DNA of 64,000 nucleotides from CABMKH01 sp040797625 (lineage in GTDB: Bacteria; Bacillota; Clostridia; Tissierellales; Tissierellaceae): NCBI GenBank assembly GCA_052067355.1, contig JBQHQH010000002.1:186001-250000 (forward strand), written 5' to 3'. Under the pieces are notes generated by a model. That model worked only from the letters and a program-made list of their open reading frames with translations. It had not been told where the DNA came from and ran no database searches. Shown here piece after piece: positions 15,298 through 24,774 of the stretch. Position numbers and translations under genes: made by a program. The first letter of the stretch is position 1, and every line of letters starts with the position of its first letter.

Positions 15298-16356
15298 TCA
15301 TATACTATAGTCTTTAGCTTTAGGAAACAGTTGCACAAAAATCAAAACCAATCCACTAATTATCAATAGCGTATAGTAACTTATTCCCCTACTTACCAAC
15401 ATAGCAGCTGCAAGAATACTTCTAGGAAACAACACCTTGAATAAGATCATAAAAGTCCCCTCTGATGCACCTACTGCTCCCGGTAAAGGTAACGAAGATA
15501 CTGCTATATTCAATATAGACTGTAAAGCCACTACCTTAAATATTGAAAACTCGTACAGACCAAATCCCCTATATACAAAAAATGGAACACTATACATAGA
15601 GGTCAATTGGATAAAAGTTATGAGGAATATCATAACAATAGATTTTCTATTAGAATATATTAGAGTAGCTCCTTCTCTATACTCTTCCACCTGATTTTGT
15701 ATATTTATCTGTGCTTTTTCCATATCCCCTATTATATTTATCCTGTGGAGGATTTTAATAATAAAGTATGCTAATCTATAGATTATATCTGGAAAGAAAA
15801 TTGAACCCAATATAAATCCTATAACCAAAATATTTGTAAATACTCCAAATACTATCAATGGATAGATCTTGTCTATAACTTCCTTGATCAAACTATGATT
15901 TAAAATCAACGATATTATTCCATAAGATACCATGGCGATCTGATATATACCTACTGTTACTAAAATAGATAATGATGATTTTGAAATATTGACTCCATCT
16001 TTTTTCATATAATATACTTGCATGGGCTGCCCTCCAGATGCCGATGGAGTTATGGAGCTAAAATAAAATCCTACAAAGGAGTATTTCAAAAACTGTAGAT
16101 AAGTCTTTTTCTCTCCTAATATTCCAAGCAATATCTTCAACACCAAAGCTTCGCAGCAAATAAATATAATTGCAGCTAGCAGTCCCAGTATAATTGAGAT
16201 TTTATCCAATGTCTTTACTATTGTATATATCTCTTGTGGATTTTGTCCTCTTAGTACTATATATAGAGTAGAACATAAAAGAATAACTAAAACGAGAATA
16301 TAGCCAAAATGAGCTTTTTTATTCTCATGTATAGCTATATTCTCTCTATTATCCAT
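15298..16356 (-). CDS. YbhN/UPF0104 family membrane protein (flippase-like)
   Basis: 352 aa with about eight membrane segments, of the lysylphosphatidylglycerol synthase TM-region family (UPF0104). SSITPSASGGQPMQVYYM (about residues 99-116) and SLPLPGAVGASEGTF near the C-terminus are the hallmark segments. No catalytic C-terminal MprF domain is present, so it is probably a lipid or lipid-linked glycan flippase. Its start overlaps the end of the deacetylase gene by 8 bp, making a three-gene operon with the glycosyltransferase. Confidence 0.8.
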   Translation of the reverse strand: MDNRENIAIHENKKAHFGYILVLVILLCSTLYIVLRGQNPQEIYTIVKTLDKISIILGLLAAIIFICCEALVLKILLGILGEKKTYLQFLKYSFVGFYFSSITPSASGGQPMQVYYMKKDGVNISKSSLSILVTVGIYQIAMVSYGIISLILNHSLIKEVIDKIYPLIVFGVFTNILVIGFILGSIFFPDIIYRLAYFIIKILHRINIIGDMEKAQINIQNQVEEYREGATLIYSNRKSIVMIFLITFIQLTSMYSVPFFVYRGFGLYEFSIFKVVALQSILNIAVSSLPLPGAVGASEGTFMILFKVLFPRSILAAAMLVSRGISYYTLLIISGLVLIFVQLFPKAKDYSI

Positions 16357-17038
16357 ATACGGCCTCTATCTTTGTAAATTTATATCCTCTATCTATCAGC
16401 ATAGGTATCACTCTCTCCAAAGCTTCAATAGTCCTCTTAGGAGCTTCATCTCTTCCTCTGCCATCATGGAGACAGATAATATCCCCTCTATCTATCTCTT
16501 TCAACAATCTCCTTTCAATATCCTCAGCTGTAAAGAACTTCTTCCAATCTCCTACCATGACATTCCATAGAATTAGCCTTAAATTATATTTATATACATA
16601 TCTCAAAGTAAATAGATTTACATGTCCCCAAGGTGGGCGATAGTATTTGATATTTAAATCATTTTCTTTCATTATCTTCAATGATGTTTCAAAATCCCTT
16701 TTAGTATATATATATCCTTTTAATAATGCACTTTTATGATCTAAGGAGTGTAATCCTATAGTATGTCCCTCTGATACCATTCTCTTTAATATATCCGAGT
16801 TTTCAATCACACTATTTGCTACGACAAAAAATGTAGCCTTGATATTATATCTTGATAATAGATCCAATAATCTGTTAGTATAGACGCTATCTATGCCATC
16901 ATCAAAAGTCAATGCAATACTGTTCGTATCTCCTAAATCCTTTATAACATCTCTCTTAAAATACTTATAGTACATTGTAAGAATCAAAGAATAAAATAAA
17001 TATATTATAACAACAATGATACTTATCTCTATCATCAT
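16349..17038 (-). CDS. Polysaccharide deacetylase (NodB family)
   Basis: 229 aa: one N-terminal membrane helix (about 5-22) anchors a NodB domain outside the membrane. Motif 1 is ALTFDDG (catalytic Asp and metal Asp), motif 2 is HSLDH (metal His pair), motif 3 is YYRPPWGH, and a late motif is IICLHDGRG. It should remove N-acetyl groups from a glycan such as peptidoglycan or a glycolipid. It overlaps the glycosyltransferase gene by 4 bp and the flippase-like gene by 8 bp. Confidence 0.9.
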   Translation of the reverse strand: MMIEISIIVVIIYLFYSLILTMYYKYFKRDVIKDLGDTNSIALTFDDGIDSVYTNRLLDLLSRYNIKATFFVVANSVIENSDILKRMVSEGHTIGLHSLDHKSALLKGYIYTKRDFETSLKIMKENDLNIKYYRPPWGHVNLFTLRYVYKYNLRLILWNVMVGDWKKFFTAEDIERRLLKEIDRGDIICLHDGRGRDEAPKRTIEALERVIPMLIDRGYKFTKIEAVYG

Positions 17039-18129
17039 GCCACCCCAATACCTTCAATCCTACTTACCATATCCAAGATAGTACGATTATTCAATGTTGA
17101 CTTGATCTTATTCATATTATCCTGCATTTCCGAGAGATAACTATCATTATTTAATATATCTAATACTACACTAGACATATCCATATATTTATCCCATAAT
17201 ACTCTACCTATACCTTTATTCTCTATAAAATAGGCGTTGTTTTTTTCTTGTGCTAAAAATGGACATAGTACTAACATCGGTAGTTCTGCATGTATGGCTT
17301 CAAATAAAGTGATTCCCCCTGCTTTAGATATAAGCAGATCAGAATCCGCCATATATTCATATACCTTATCTGTGTATCCTATTACCTGAATATTATCATA
17401 TCTTCCAAACAATCTATCATATGCTTTTTTATTTCTTCCCATTATAACGGTAACTTCCAAACCATCAACTCTACTTAAAATATCATAAAAACTATTATTC
17501 AAAGGTATGAGTCCAAGTCCTCCACCCATAATCAATAGTTTTTTGTGATTTTTCCTCTTTTTTATCCTCTTATTATACAATTCCTTAAATTGTTCCTTTA
17601 CAGGTATTCCACTGATCAATATATCTCTAGATGATACTCCACTCTTTATAAGATTTTCCTTGACCATTTCAGTTGCCACTAGATACAGATCTGTCCCCTG
17701 ATTTATCCATTCATTATGTGTACTAATATCAGTTATACATGTTACTAAAGGTAAATTACTTCCAGTCCTTTCCTTATACTCTGAAATAATCTTTGAACAC
17801 AAGGGAAGAGTAGATATTATTATATCTGGATTAGTTAGATCTATAAGTTTCTCTATCTTTGAAACTAGTACTTTAACAAAGGGAATCGTCTTATTAAGCC
17901 CAGTATCTGTCGTATTTTTGTATACAAAATTATATAATCCACTAGCTTTTTGCACAAGAAGGTTAAAACCAGAATAGATTATCTTCTGAAACTTTGGCGT
18001 CATATAATCAACAATATCTATTATTTCTACATTTGAACCTTCCATATCTCTAAGAATCTCTTGTTTAAGAGAAATAGATGTGGAATAGTGTCCCATGCCA
18101 AATCTACCTGTTAGAATTAAAATATTCAT
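17035..18129 (-). CDS. MGDG synthase/UgtP-like glycosyltransferase
   Basis: About 364 aa, GT-B fold of family GT28. The N-terminal MGDG-synthase domain has LTGRFGMGHYSTS (residues 5-17). The C-terminal half has IMGGGLGLIPL and DLLISKAGGITLFEA with LPMLVLCPFLAQEKNNAYF, the UDP-sugar site of MurG-like enzymes. Probably transfers a hexose from UDP-sugar to diacylglycerol at the inner membrane face. The start at 18129 has AGGAG seven bases upstream; the longer frame from 18171 has none. First gene of the operon with the deacetylase and flippase-like protein. Confidence 0.85.
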   Translation of the reverse strand: MNILILTGRFGMGHYSTSISLKQEILRDMEGSNVEIIDIVDYMTPKFQKIIYSGFNLLVQKASGLYNFVYKNTTDTGLNKTIPFVKVLVSKIEKLIDLTNPDIIISTLPLCSKIISEYKERTGSNLPLVTCITDISTHNEWINQGTDLYLVATEMVKENLIKSGVSSRDILISGIPVKEQFKELYNKRIKKRKNHKKLLIMGGGLGLIPLNNSFYDILSRVDGLEVTVIMGRNKKAYDRLFGRYDNIQVIGYTDKVYEYMADSDLLISKAGGITLFEAIHAELPMLVLCPFLAQEKNNAYFIENKGIGRVLWDKYMDMSSVVLDILNNDSYLSEMQDNMNKIKSTLNNRTILDMVSRIEGIGVA

Positions 18130-18250
18130 AGCTTCTCTCCTCTCTATAATCTTTCTATTTATTGTATTCAAGTAGATTTTAACATTTTATTCTTAAGTTT
18201 CTATTAACAAAAACCTTAAGATTTCTTAAGAAAAACTATGAGTCACATTC

Positions 18251-19882
18251 CTATTCAGTAGATTTTGGGATTAAAATTTTAAACTTGGTTTTATATCTAT
18301 CCTCATCACGTGCCGCTAAACTAATTCTACCATTGTTCTTTTCAACAATCTTCTTAGCAATAGCCAAGCCCAATCCTGTACCTTGCTTTGAATTTCTAGA
18401 ATCATCTCCTACTACAAAAGCATCAAATATATTATCTGAAATTTCATCTGGGATTCCTATTCCATCATCTCCAATTATAATTCTATTCCATTCTCCTATC
18501 TGTTTTAGTCCCATAAAAATAGTAGTTCCTTGGGGATTGTATTTCATACTATTAGATATTATATTTTCTAATGCCCTCTGTATTTGAATCCCATCTATAT
18601 TAGAAAATAAAGGTTCATCTGAAATATCAACCTCAATATTAAACCCCTGTTCAGTTATATAGTCATATCTTTCAGCTATATATATCCTACATAGTTCACC
18701 TAAATCCTGTCTCTTTAAATTAAAATGAAAATCTGGATGCTCAAGTTTATTGTATTCATTAAATAGATCTATAAGCTGAGTAACGTCTATAGTCTTTTGA
18801 TATATCATATTGAGATACTTTTTCTGCTGAACCTCGTTAGTAATGATTCCGTCTGCCAATGCCTTGGCATAGCCTCTTATTATGGTAAAAGGGGTTTTTA
18901 GATCATGAGAGATATCTGATAACATCTTCTGCTTTTCTGCCTCTAGAATTTCCCTTTCCTCTTCACTTCTTTTAAGCTTAGCTACCATCTCATTATATGC
19001 CTCTGATATTTGAATAAATTCCTCTGGTCCCTTTAACTTCTTTATTTGATTATCCTTACCATCGGTAAATGAAATCATAGCATCTCTTATATCCACTAAA
19101 GGTCTCTTTACCTTTCTATTTAAATAGACGATAAATATAGTAACATTTAAAATATATATTACTAAAAACAGATGTAGCATATATTTAGAGCTTTCATTTA
19201 TGAGCTTGAGAAGTCCCTTTATCTGTTCTTGATCTATTTTCGCTATGAGATATCTATTATTTCCCTCATTATCAATGAAGTCATATTTTTTTATCTGATA
19301 CTTCTTAAAGTATGTCCCTGTCATAAACTCCATTTCTCTTTCAGTATAATGGTCATATTTATCATTAAACTTACCAAATCTATAAAGTATATTATAGCTG
19401 TCATCTAATATTTCAATTGTAGCATCAGATTCATCATCATAAAAATCTAGCTTCTTAATAAGTAGAATAAAAGACTTATTGTCATCTTTCTTAACCCTAT
19501 ATTTTTCTATTCTCTTTATATTTCCATAATAATCACTTATAGATTCTATTTCTTTTTTAGTATATGAATTTACTTTTTCTTTTGCATTGCTACTTCGATA
19601 TATTACATTATAATTACTATCTAATATCTCTATCCATCCATTTCCCTTTACAATCTTATCAGCATCTACTTCATCATATCTTCCATTTTTTAATAGTTCT
19701 TCTTGATTTTTTAAAGTCTGAGATGGTATGTCTAAAGCATGTTCAATTATAAATCCATCAATATATAATATTACAAAGAAGATCAATACATTTGTCAAAG
19801 TAAAGAATACATAATTTCTAACAAGGAGTCCAAAGAATCTATTCCCAAATAATTTTTTCTTCTCTTTCAATTTTATATCCAA
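18251..19882 (-). CDS. Sensor histidine kinase (HAMP, HisKA, HATPase)
   Basis: 543 aa. Membrane helix 1 is near residues 17-38 and helix 2 near 233-253, enclosing an extracellular sensor of about 190 residues. A HAMP segment follows, then the H-box DISHDLKTPF (about 325, phosphorylated His), N-box IISNSMKYNP, and G-boxes DDGIGIPDEI and GTGLGLAIAKKIV. The start is uncertain: TTG at 19882 directly abuts AAGGGGAG, and TTG at 19870 is better spaced. It overlaps the response regulator gene, so the pair is translationally coupled. The sensed signal is unknown. Confidence 0.9.
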   Translation of the reverse strand: MDIKLKEKKKLFGNRFFGLLVRNYVFFTLTNVLIFFVILYIDGFIIEHALDIPSQTLKNQEELLKNGRYDEVDADKIVKGNGWIEILDSNYNVIYRSSNAKEKVNSYTKKEIESISDYYGNIKRIEKYRVKKDDNKSFILLIKKLDFYDDESDATIEILDDSYNILYRFGKFNDKYDHYTEREMEFMTGTYFKKYQIKKYDFIDNEGNNRYLIAKIDQEQIKGLLKLINESSKYMLHLFLVIYILNVTIFIVYLNRKVKRPLVDIRDAMISFTDGKDNQIKKLKGPEEFIQISEAYNEMVAKLKRSEEEREILEAEKQKMLSDISHDLKTPFTIIRGYAKALADGIITNEVQQKKYLNMIYQKTIDVTQLIDLFNEYNKLEHPDFHFNLKRQDLGELCRIYIAERYDYITEQGFNIEVDISDEPLFSNIDGIQIQRALENIISNSMKYNPQGTTIFMGLKQIGEWNRIIIGDDGIGIPDEISDNIFDAFVVGDDSRNSKQGTGLGLAIAKKIVEKNNGRISLAARDEDRYKTKFKILIPKSTE

Positions 19883-20561
19883 CTCCCCTTATGGTCTTGA
19901 TATATTTTGGATTCTTGGAATCATCTTCAATCTTCTCTCTAAGCCTAGATATATGCACCATCAATGCATTGTCATCATTTGGAAAGTACTCCCCATGTAC
20001 TGATTCAAATATCTGTATCTTAGTATAGACCCTCCCTGGTGACTTCATCAACATAGCTAATATCTTATATTCTGTTGGAGTAAGAAATATCTCCTCATCA
20101 TTTTTCATCAATGTGAATACCTCTAAATTTAAGGTCAGTTCCCCTAACTTCAGGATATTGTCCTGTTGTCTATTTTCTTCAATAGCTTTAAGATTATAAC
20201 ACCTTCTCAATATAGACTTTACTCTTGCAATGACTTCTAGAGGATTAAAAGGCTTAGTTAAATAATCATCTGCTCCCAAATCAAGTCCCAAGATCTTATC
20301 ACTATCCAGATTCTTAGCAGATAAAATCAATATTGGAATATCGTAATTTGCTCTTACTATCTTAGTTATTTCATACCCATTTATCTTAGGTAACATGATA
20401 TCCAATAGAATCAAATCTATATGTTCACTTTTAATCATATCCAGTGCCATTTCTCCATCAATGGCAGAGATAACCTCTAATCCCTCCTTTTCAAGGTAGA
20501 GTTTTAAAAGTTCAATTATGTCTTCGTCATCTTCAACTATCAATATGCGATACTTATTCAA
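19839..20561 (-). CDS. OmpR-family response regulator
   Basis: 240 aa. Receiver domain with acidic pocket EDDED (10-14), phospho-acceptor Asp54 (LLDIMLPK) and Lys103 (LTKPF). The C-terminal winged helix contains TPTEYKILAMLMKSPGRVYTK and SRLREKIEDDS with KTIRGVGYKIE. The TTG at 20561 was chosen because GAGGAAG lies eight bases upstream; the frame is open further to 20642 but without a site. Partner of the overlapping kinase gene. Confidence 0.9.
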   Translation of the reverse strand: MNKYRILIVEDDEDIIELLKLYLEKEGLEVISAIDGEMALDMIKSEHIDLILLDIMLPKINGYEITKIVRANYDIPILILSAKNLDSDKILGLDLGADDYLTKPFNPLEVIARVKSILRRCYNLKAIEENRQQDNILKLGELTLNLEVFTLMKNDEEIFLTPTEYKILAMLMKSPGRVYTKIQIFESVHGEYFPNDDNALMVHISRLREKIEDDSKNPKYIKTIRGVGYKIEREEKIIWE

Positions 20562-20780
20562 ATCTATCACTTCCTCAATATATCTATGAATATATAAATA
20601 TTTATCTATTAATATAGTATACTCTAATACCGATTTTCTCACAATTATTTTGTACTAGTAAATTAATTCTCCCTCCTTGAATTGTATATATTAGGAAATC
20701 ATAGTATAATAAAATGTAATAAATTATTATGTCTTTTCACATAAGACTTTTAATGAATACATTGGGAAAGGATAATGTAA

Positions 20781-21632
20781 ATGAGAAAAATAATATTAAG
20801 TGTTGATAGCACATGTGATTTAAATGATGAACTTATACAGTATTATGGTGTAAAGCATTACCCTTATACAATTCTTTTAGAAGATAAAACATATAAAGAT
20901 AATATAGATATTACTCCTACTGATATCTTCCAAATATATGCTAAAAATAAAGTACTGCCTAAAACATCTGCCATAAATGTTTCAGAGTACTATAATTATT
21001 TTAAGCCTTGGAGAGATAAGGGATACGAGATAATACATATCAATCTAGGAGGTGTGCTTACAAGTAGTTATAATAATTGTCAAATAGTCGCCAATGAACT
21101 AGGTGGAATATATCCTATAGATTCACAAAACCTCTCTACCGGTTCTGGACTTTTAGTCTTAAAAGCCGCAGATATGATAGAGAAAGGATTACCTGCTGAA
21201 GAGATAGTTCAAAATCTATATGAACATCGAGAAAAGATACATATGAGCTTTATTCTTGATACTTTAGAATTTTTATATGCTGGTGGACGTTGCTCAAAGC
21301 TTTCATCACTTGGAGCAAATCTATTAAAGATAAAGCCAGTTATCAATGTAGATAATCATTCGGGAGCAATGAGCTTGGGAAATAAATACAGGGGACAATT
21401 AGAAAAAGTCATAGTTAAGTATATAAAAGATAAGTTATCTAGCTATAACAATATAAATGACGAGCATATGTTTATCGTTCACTCTGGAATGGATGATGAA
21501 ATCATTCAATTAGCCAAAGATACAGTTTTAAAATATATAGACTTTAAAAAAATCCATATAACCATTGCAAGTTGTACCATATCATCTCACTGTGGCCCAA
21601 ATACACTTGGTATAGCCTTTGAAACCAAATAG
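20781..21632 (+). CDS. DegV family fatty-acid-binding protein
   Basis: 283 aa, the usual length. The N-terminal SVDSTCDLNDELIQYYGV and the conserved KTSAINVSEYYNYF (about 67-80), INLGGVLTSSYNN and FILDTLEFLYAGGRCS identify DegV. FakB proteins of this family bind fatty acids and present them to the FakA kinase for phospholipid synthesis; no fakA is in the window. It is transcribed divergently from the two-component genes and followed by a terminator. Confidence 0.9.
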   Translation: MRKIILSVDSTCDLNDELIQYYGVKHYPYTILLEDKTYKDNIDITPTDIFQIYAKNKVLPKTSAINVSEYYNYFKPWRDKGYEIIHINLGGVLTSSYNNCQIVANELGGIYPIDSQNLSTGSGLLVLKAADMIEKGLPAEEIVQNLYEHREKIHMSFILDTLEFLYAGGRCSKLSSLGANLLKIKPVINVDNHSGAMSLGNKYRGQLEKVIVKYIKDKLSSYNNINDEHMFIVHSGMDDEIIQLAKDTVLKYIDFKKIHITIASCTISSHCGPNTLGIAFETK

Positions 21633-21637
21633 ATTGA

Positions 21638-21678
21638 AATGGTGTAGATATCTTAATTTATTTACACCATTGTTTTTT
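21638..21678 (+). terminator. Terminator after degV
   Basis: AATGGTGTA (21638-21646) pairs with TACACCATT (21663-21671), followed by GTTTTTT. Confidence 0.8.
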
Positions 21679-21783
21679 ATTTAAATCATATTTTCTGAGA
21701 GCAACTCGTATATTACGTTCTACTAATAATAGAGATAGTTAATTTTTTATATTGTAATGTTACCAGAAAAAGCAAATTAAAAC

Positions 21784-21827
21784 TTATAAAAAGGTTAATA
21801 GAATTACACCTATTAACCTTTTTATAA
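21784..21827. terminator. Bidirectional terminator at the end of the opp operon
   Basis: TTATAAAAAGGTTAATAG and CTATTAACCTTTTTATAA pair perfectly over 18 bp with an eight-base loop, about 30 bp after the oppF stop. Confidence 0.8.
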
Positions 21828-21856
21828 AATATATTTAGATTAAAGATACCTAATTT

Positions 21857-22819
21857 TTATAACTTACTTATCTCTTTAACATAGTGGCATGCAACAAAAT
21901 GCTTAGGCAAAACTTCCTCTATCTGTGGATTCTCAGTATTACATTTATCCTTAGCATAAATACATCTTGGAGCAAATCTACATCCTGGAGTCGGATTAAT
22001 TGGAGAAGTCAACTCTCCTTTCAGCAAAACCCTCTTCTTTTTCTTCTTGAGACTAGGAACTGGTATTGCTGATAATAATGCCTTTGTATATGGATGTAAA
22101 GAATTTTCAAATAAATCCTTTCCTTTACATTTCTCAACTAATTGCCCGAGATACATTACAAGTATATCGTCTGAAATATGTTTGACAACTGATAAGTCAT
22201 GAGTTATAAACATATATGTCAATTCATTTTCCTTTTGTAAATCCTGCATCAAATTCAATATCTGAGCCTGAATAGATACATCTAGAGCTGAAACTGGCTC
22301 ATCGCACACTATAAACCCTGGTTCCAGAGCTAAAGCACGAGCTATACCAATCCTTTGCCTTCTTCCACCATCTAATTCATGAGGATAGGTATTGACTAAT
22401 CTTTGAGCTAGACCAACAGTATCCATTAGTTTAGATACCTTTTTCTCTATCTCATTTTTATTTTTTAATGTCTTGTGAATTACAAAAGGCTCTGCAATTA
22501 TTTCACTGACAGTCATCCTCGGATTTAATGATGAAAATGGATCTTGAAAAATAATCTGCATCTTCTTTCTAAGTTCTCTAAATTGCATCTTATTTATCTT
22601 AGTTATGTCTTCTCCTTCATAAAACATCTGCCCATCAGTAGCTTCTAATAGATGTAAAATCACTCTACCTAAAGTAGATTTTCCACATCCAGACTCACCA
22701 ACAACTCCCAATGTTTCACCTTTTTTTATATCAAAGCTGACACCATCAACTGCATGGAGTAATCCTTTGGGGGTCTTAAAATATTTTTTTAATCCATTAA
22801 CTTGTAATAGTGATTCCAT
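21857..22819 (-). CDS. oppF: Oligopeptide ABC importer ATPase OppF-like
   Basis: 320 aa. Walker A GESGCGKST (about 41-49), Walker B FIVCDEPVSALD and THDLSVV. The signature reads LDGGRRQRIGIARAL instead of LSGGQRQR, a Ser-to-Asp change. The C-terminal oligopeptide-transporter domain has CRFAPRC and later Cys residues (PGCRFAPRCIYAKDKC). With OppD it energises peptide import through OppBC. Starts two bases after oppD; last gene of the operon. Confidence 0.9.
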   Translation of the reverse strand: MESLLQVNGLKKYFKTPKGLLHAVDGVSFDIKKGETLGVVGESGCGKSTLGRVILHLLEATDGQMFYEGEDITKINKMQFRELRKKMQIIFQDPFSSLNPRMTVSEIIAEPFVIHKTLKNKNEIEKKVSKLMDTVGLAQRLVNTYPHELDGGRRQRIGIARALALEPGFIVCDEPVSALDVSIQAQILNLMQDLQKENELTYMFITHDLSVVKHISDDILVMYLGQLVEKCKGKDLFENSLHPYTKALLSAIPVPSLKKKKKRVLLKGELTSPINPTPGCRFAPRCIYAKDKCNTENPQIEEVLPKHFVACHYVKEISKL

Positions 22820-22820
22820 A

Positions 22821-23813
22821 CTATATTGCCCCCTCTGCTTTTTTCTTGTTCATAAACCTTACACATTTAACTCTATGACCAGAATAGATTTCAGTATCTA
22901 TCGGCTCCATTGTCTCACAAATACTTGAAGCAAATTTACATCTAGGATGGAACTTGCATCCCTCAGGTAAATTAGTAGGATCTGGCATCAACCCTTTTAT
23001 AGGTTTTAGTCTATCCACATCTTCTTCAAGATTTGGAATAGATTCAAATAACCCTATTGTATATGGATGGCTTGGATTTTCAAATAGTTCTTCAATATTG
23101 GCAAACTCTACTATTTCCCCAGCATACATTATAGCAACTTTATCGCAAACTTCAGCCACAACCCCTAAATCATGTGTAATCAGTATCATAGCTGTGTCAA
23201 GTTCATGTTTTAGATTGTTCATCATATCTAAAACTTGTGCCTGTATAGTTACATCAAGAGCTGTAGTGGGCTCATCTGCAATTAATAGATCTGGACTACA
23301 TGCAAGAGCTATAGCAATCACTACTCTCTGCTTCATTCCTCCTGAAAATTGATGAGGGTAATCATTTGCTCTTTGTCCAGGAATCCCTACTAATTCTAGC
23401 ATCTCTTTTGCCTTGTCCATAGCTTCTTTACTGGATAATCTCTGATGAATTCCAATTACCTCTGCTATCTGTTCCCCTACAGTCATTACTGGGTTTAAAG
23501 ACGTCATAGGATCTTGGAATATCATAGATATTTTATTTCCTCTTATCTTCCTCATATCTTCTTCTGATATACTTAAAAGGTCTTCACCCTCGAGTAATAT
23601 TTCACCACTAATTATCTTTCCAGGTGGATTAGGAATCAATCTTAAAATACCTAAAGCTGTAGTTGTCTTTCCTGCACCTGTTTCTCCAACTAGCCCTAGA
23701 GTTTCTCCCTTATTTAATTCTATATCTATACCATTTACTGCCTTAACAGTTCCTTCATCTGTTATATAGTGAATGTGTAGATGATTAATTTCTAGAAATT
23801 TGCTACTCATCAT
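22821..23813 (-). CDS. oppD: Oligopeptide ABC importer ATPase OppD-like
   Basis: 330 aa. Walker A GETGAGKTT (about 42-50), canonical signature FSGGMKQRVVIAIAL, Walker B LLIADEPTTALD, THDLGVVAEVCD. The C-terminal oligo_HPY region has GCKFHPRCKFASSIC. The ATG pair at 23813 follows AGGAGGGG. It lies between oppC (13 bp gap) and oppF. Dipeptide, oligopeptide or nickel systems share this architecture; the whole operon favours peptides. Confidence 0.9.
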   Translation of the reverse strand: MMSSKFLEINHLHIHYITDEGTVKAVNGIDIELNKGETLGLVGETGAGKTTTALGILRLIPNPPGKIISGEILLEGEDLLSISEEDMRKIRGNKISMIFQDPMTSLNPVMTVGEQIAEVIGIHQRLSSKEAMDKAKEMLELVGIPGQRANDYPHQFSGGMKQRVVIAIALACSPDLLIADEPTTALDVTIQAQVLDMMNNLKHELDTAMILITHDLGVVAEVCDKVAIMYAGEIVEFANIEELFENPSHPYTIGLFESIPNLEEDVDRLKPIKGLMPDPTNLPEGCKFHPRCKFASSICETMEPIDTEIYSGHRVKCVRFMNKKKAEGAI

Positions 23814-23826
23814 ATCCCCTCCTATC

Positions 23827-24744
23827 TTATTGCTTTAGTCTAGGATCAAGTGCATCTCTCAATCCGTCACCAAGTAAGTTCAATGATAATATCGTAACCA
23901 TAATAGCTATACCAGGAAATGTAGTTACATGGGGCGAAGTCCTAATATGCTGCCTTCCTAATGCAAGCATTGCTCCCCATTCTGGTTCAGGTTTTTGTAT
24001 ACCTAATCCTATAAAGCTAAGACCTGCTGTTGAAAGTATAGCACTAGCAACGCCTAGAGTCCCCTGAACTATTATAGGTGCTAACGCATTTGGCAATATA
24101 TGCTTTAAAATAATTCTTCTATCTCTCGCCCCTATAGCTCTAGCAGCCTCTATAAATTCTTGATCTTTTATAGAAAGTACTGAAGCCCTTACAATACGTG
24201 CATAACTTGGTATCGAAGATATTCCAACTGCCATCATAAGATTTAACATACTAGTTCCAAATGCTGATACTATTGCTATGGCAAGTAATATACTAGGAAT
24301 TGCTAAGAATATATCCATAATCCTCATTATAAAATTATCTAGTTTTCCCCCATAGAATCCTGCAATAGCTCCTAAAGTTCCTCCTATTATAATAGCTATA
24401 CCTACTGCAATAATACCTACTTTTAAAGATACTCTTGCTCCATGTATACATCTAGCAAATATATCTCTTCCCAGCTCATCTGTGCCAAATATGTGTTCAC
24501 TGCTTGGTTTTTGAAGTCGTATAGAACTGTTCATTTTAATTACTACTTCATCATAATCTGCTATTACATCTGCAAATACTGCCAATAATATCAATACAAT
24601 TAAAATTCCCAAACCTAACATGGCAGTCTTATTTTTTTTCAATCTTCTCCATACTTCTGACCATTGACTTCTTTTCTTATGATCTTCTCTATTGTCTAAA
24701 TTCATTTCTTCTTTTTCTTCAATAGCTATATCCTTATTTGACAT
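23827..24744 (-). CDS. oppC: Oligopeptide ABC importer permease OppC-like
   Basis: 305 aa, inner-membrane permease. A charged cytosolic N-terminus of about 40 residues precedes membrane helix 1; HIFGTDELGRDIFARCIHGA (about 84-103) is the OppC signature, and EFIEAARAIGARDRRIILKHILPNA is the EAA loop contacting the ATPases. C-terminal LSLNLLGDGLRDALDPRLK is typical. Pairs with OppB. Confidence 0.92.
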   Translation of the reverse strand: MSNKDIAIEEKEEMNLDNREDHKKRSQWSEVWRRLKKNKTAMLGLGILIVLILLAVFADVIADYDEVVIKMNSSIRLQKPSSEHIFGTDELGRDIFARCIHGARVSLKVGIIAVGIAIIIGGTLGAIAGFYGGKLDNFIMRIMDIFLAIPSILLAIAIVSAFGTSMLNLMMAVGISSIPSYARIVRASVLSIKDQEFIEAARAIGARDRRIILKHILPNALAPIIVQGTLGVASAILSTAGLSFIGLGIQKPEPEWGAMLALGRQHIRTSPHVTTFPGIAIMVTILSLNLLGDGLRDALDPRLKQ

Positions 24745-24774
24745 GATTGTCCCCCCTCACAGTATACTTTATAG

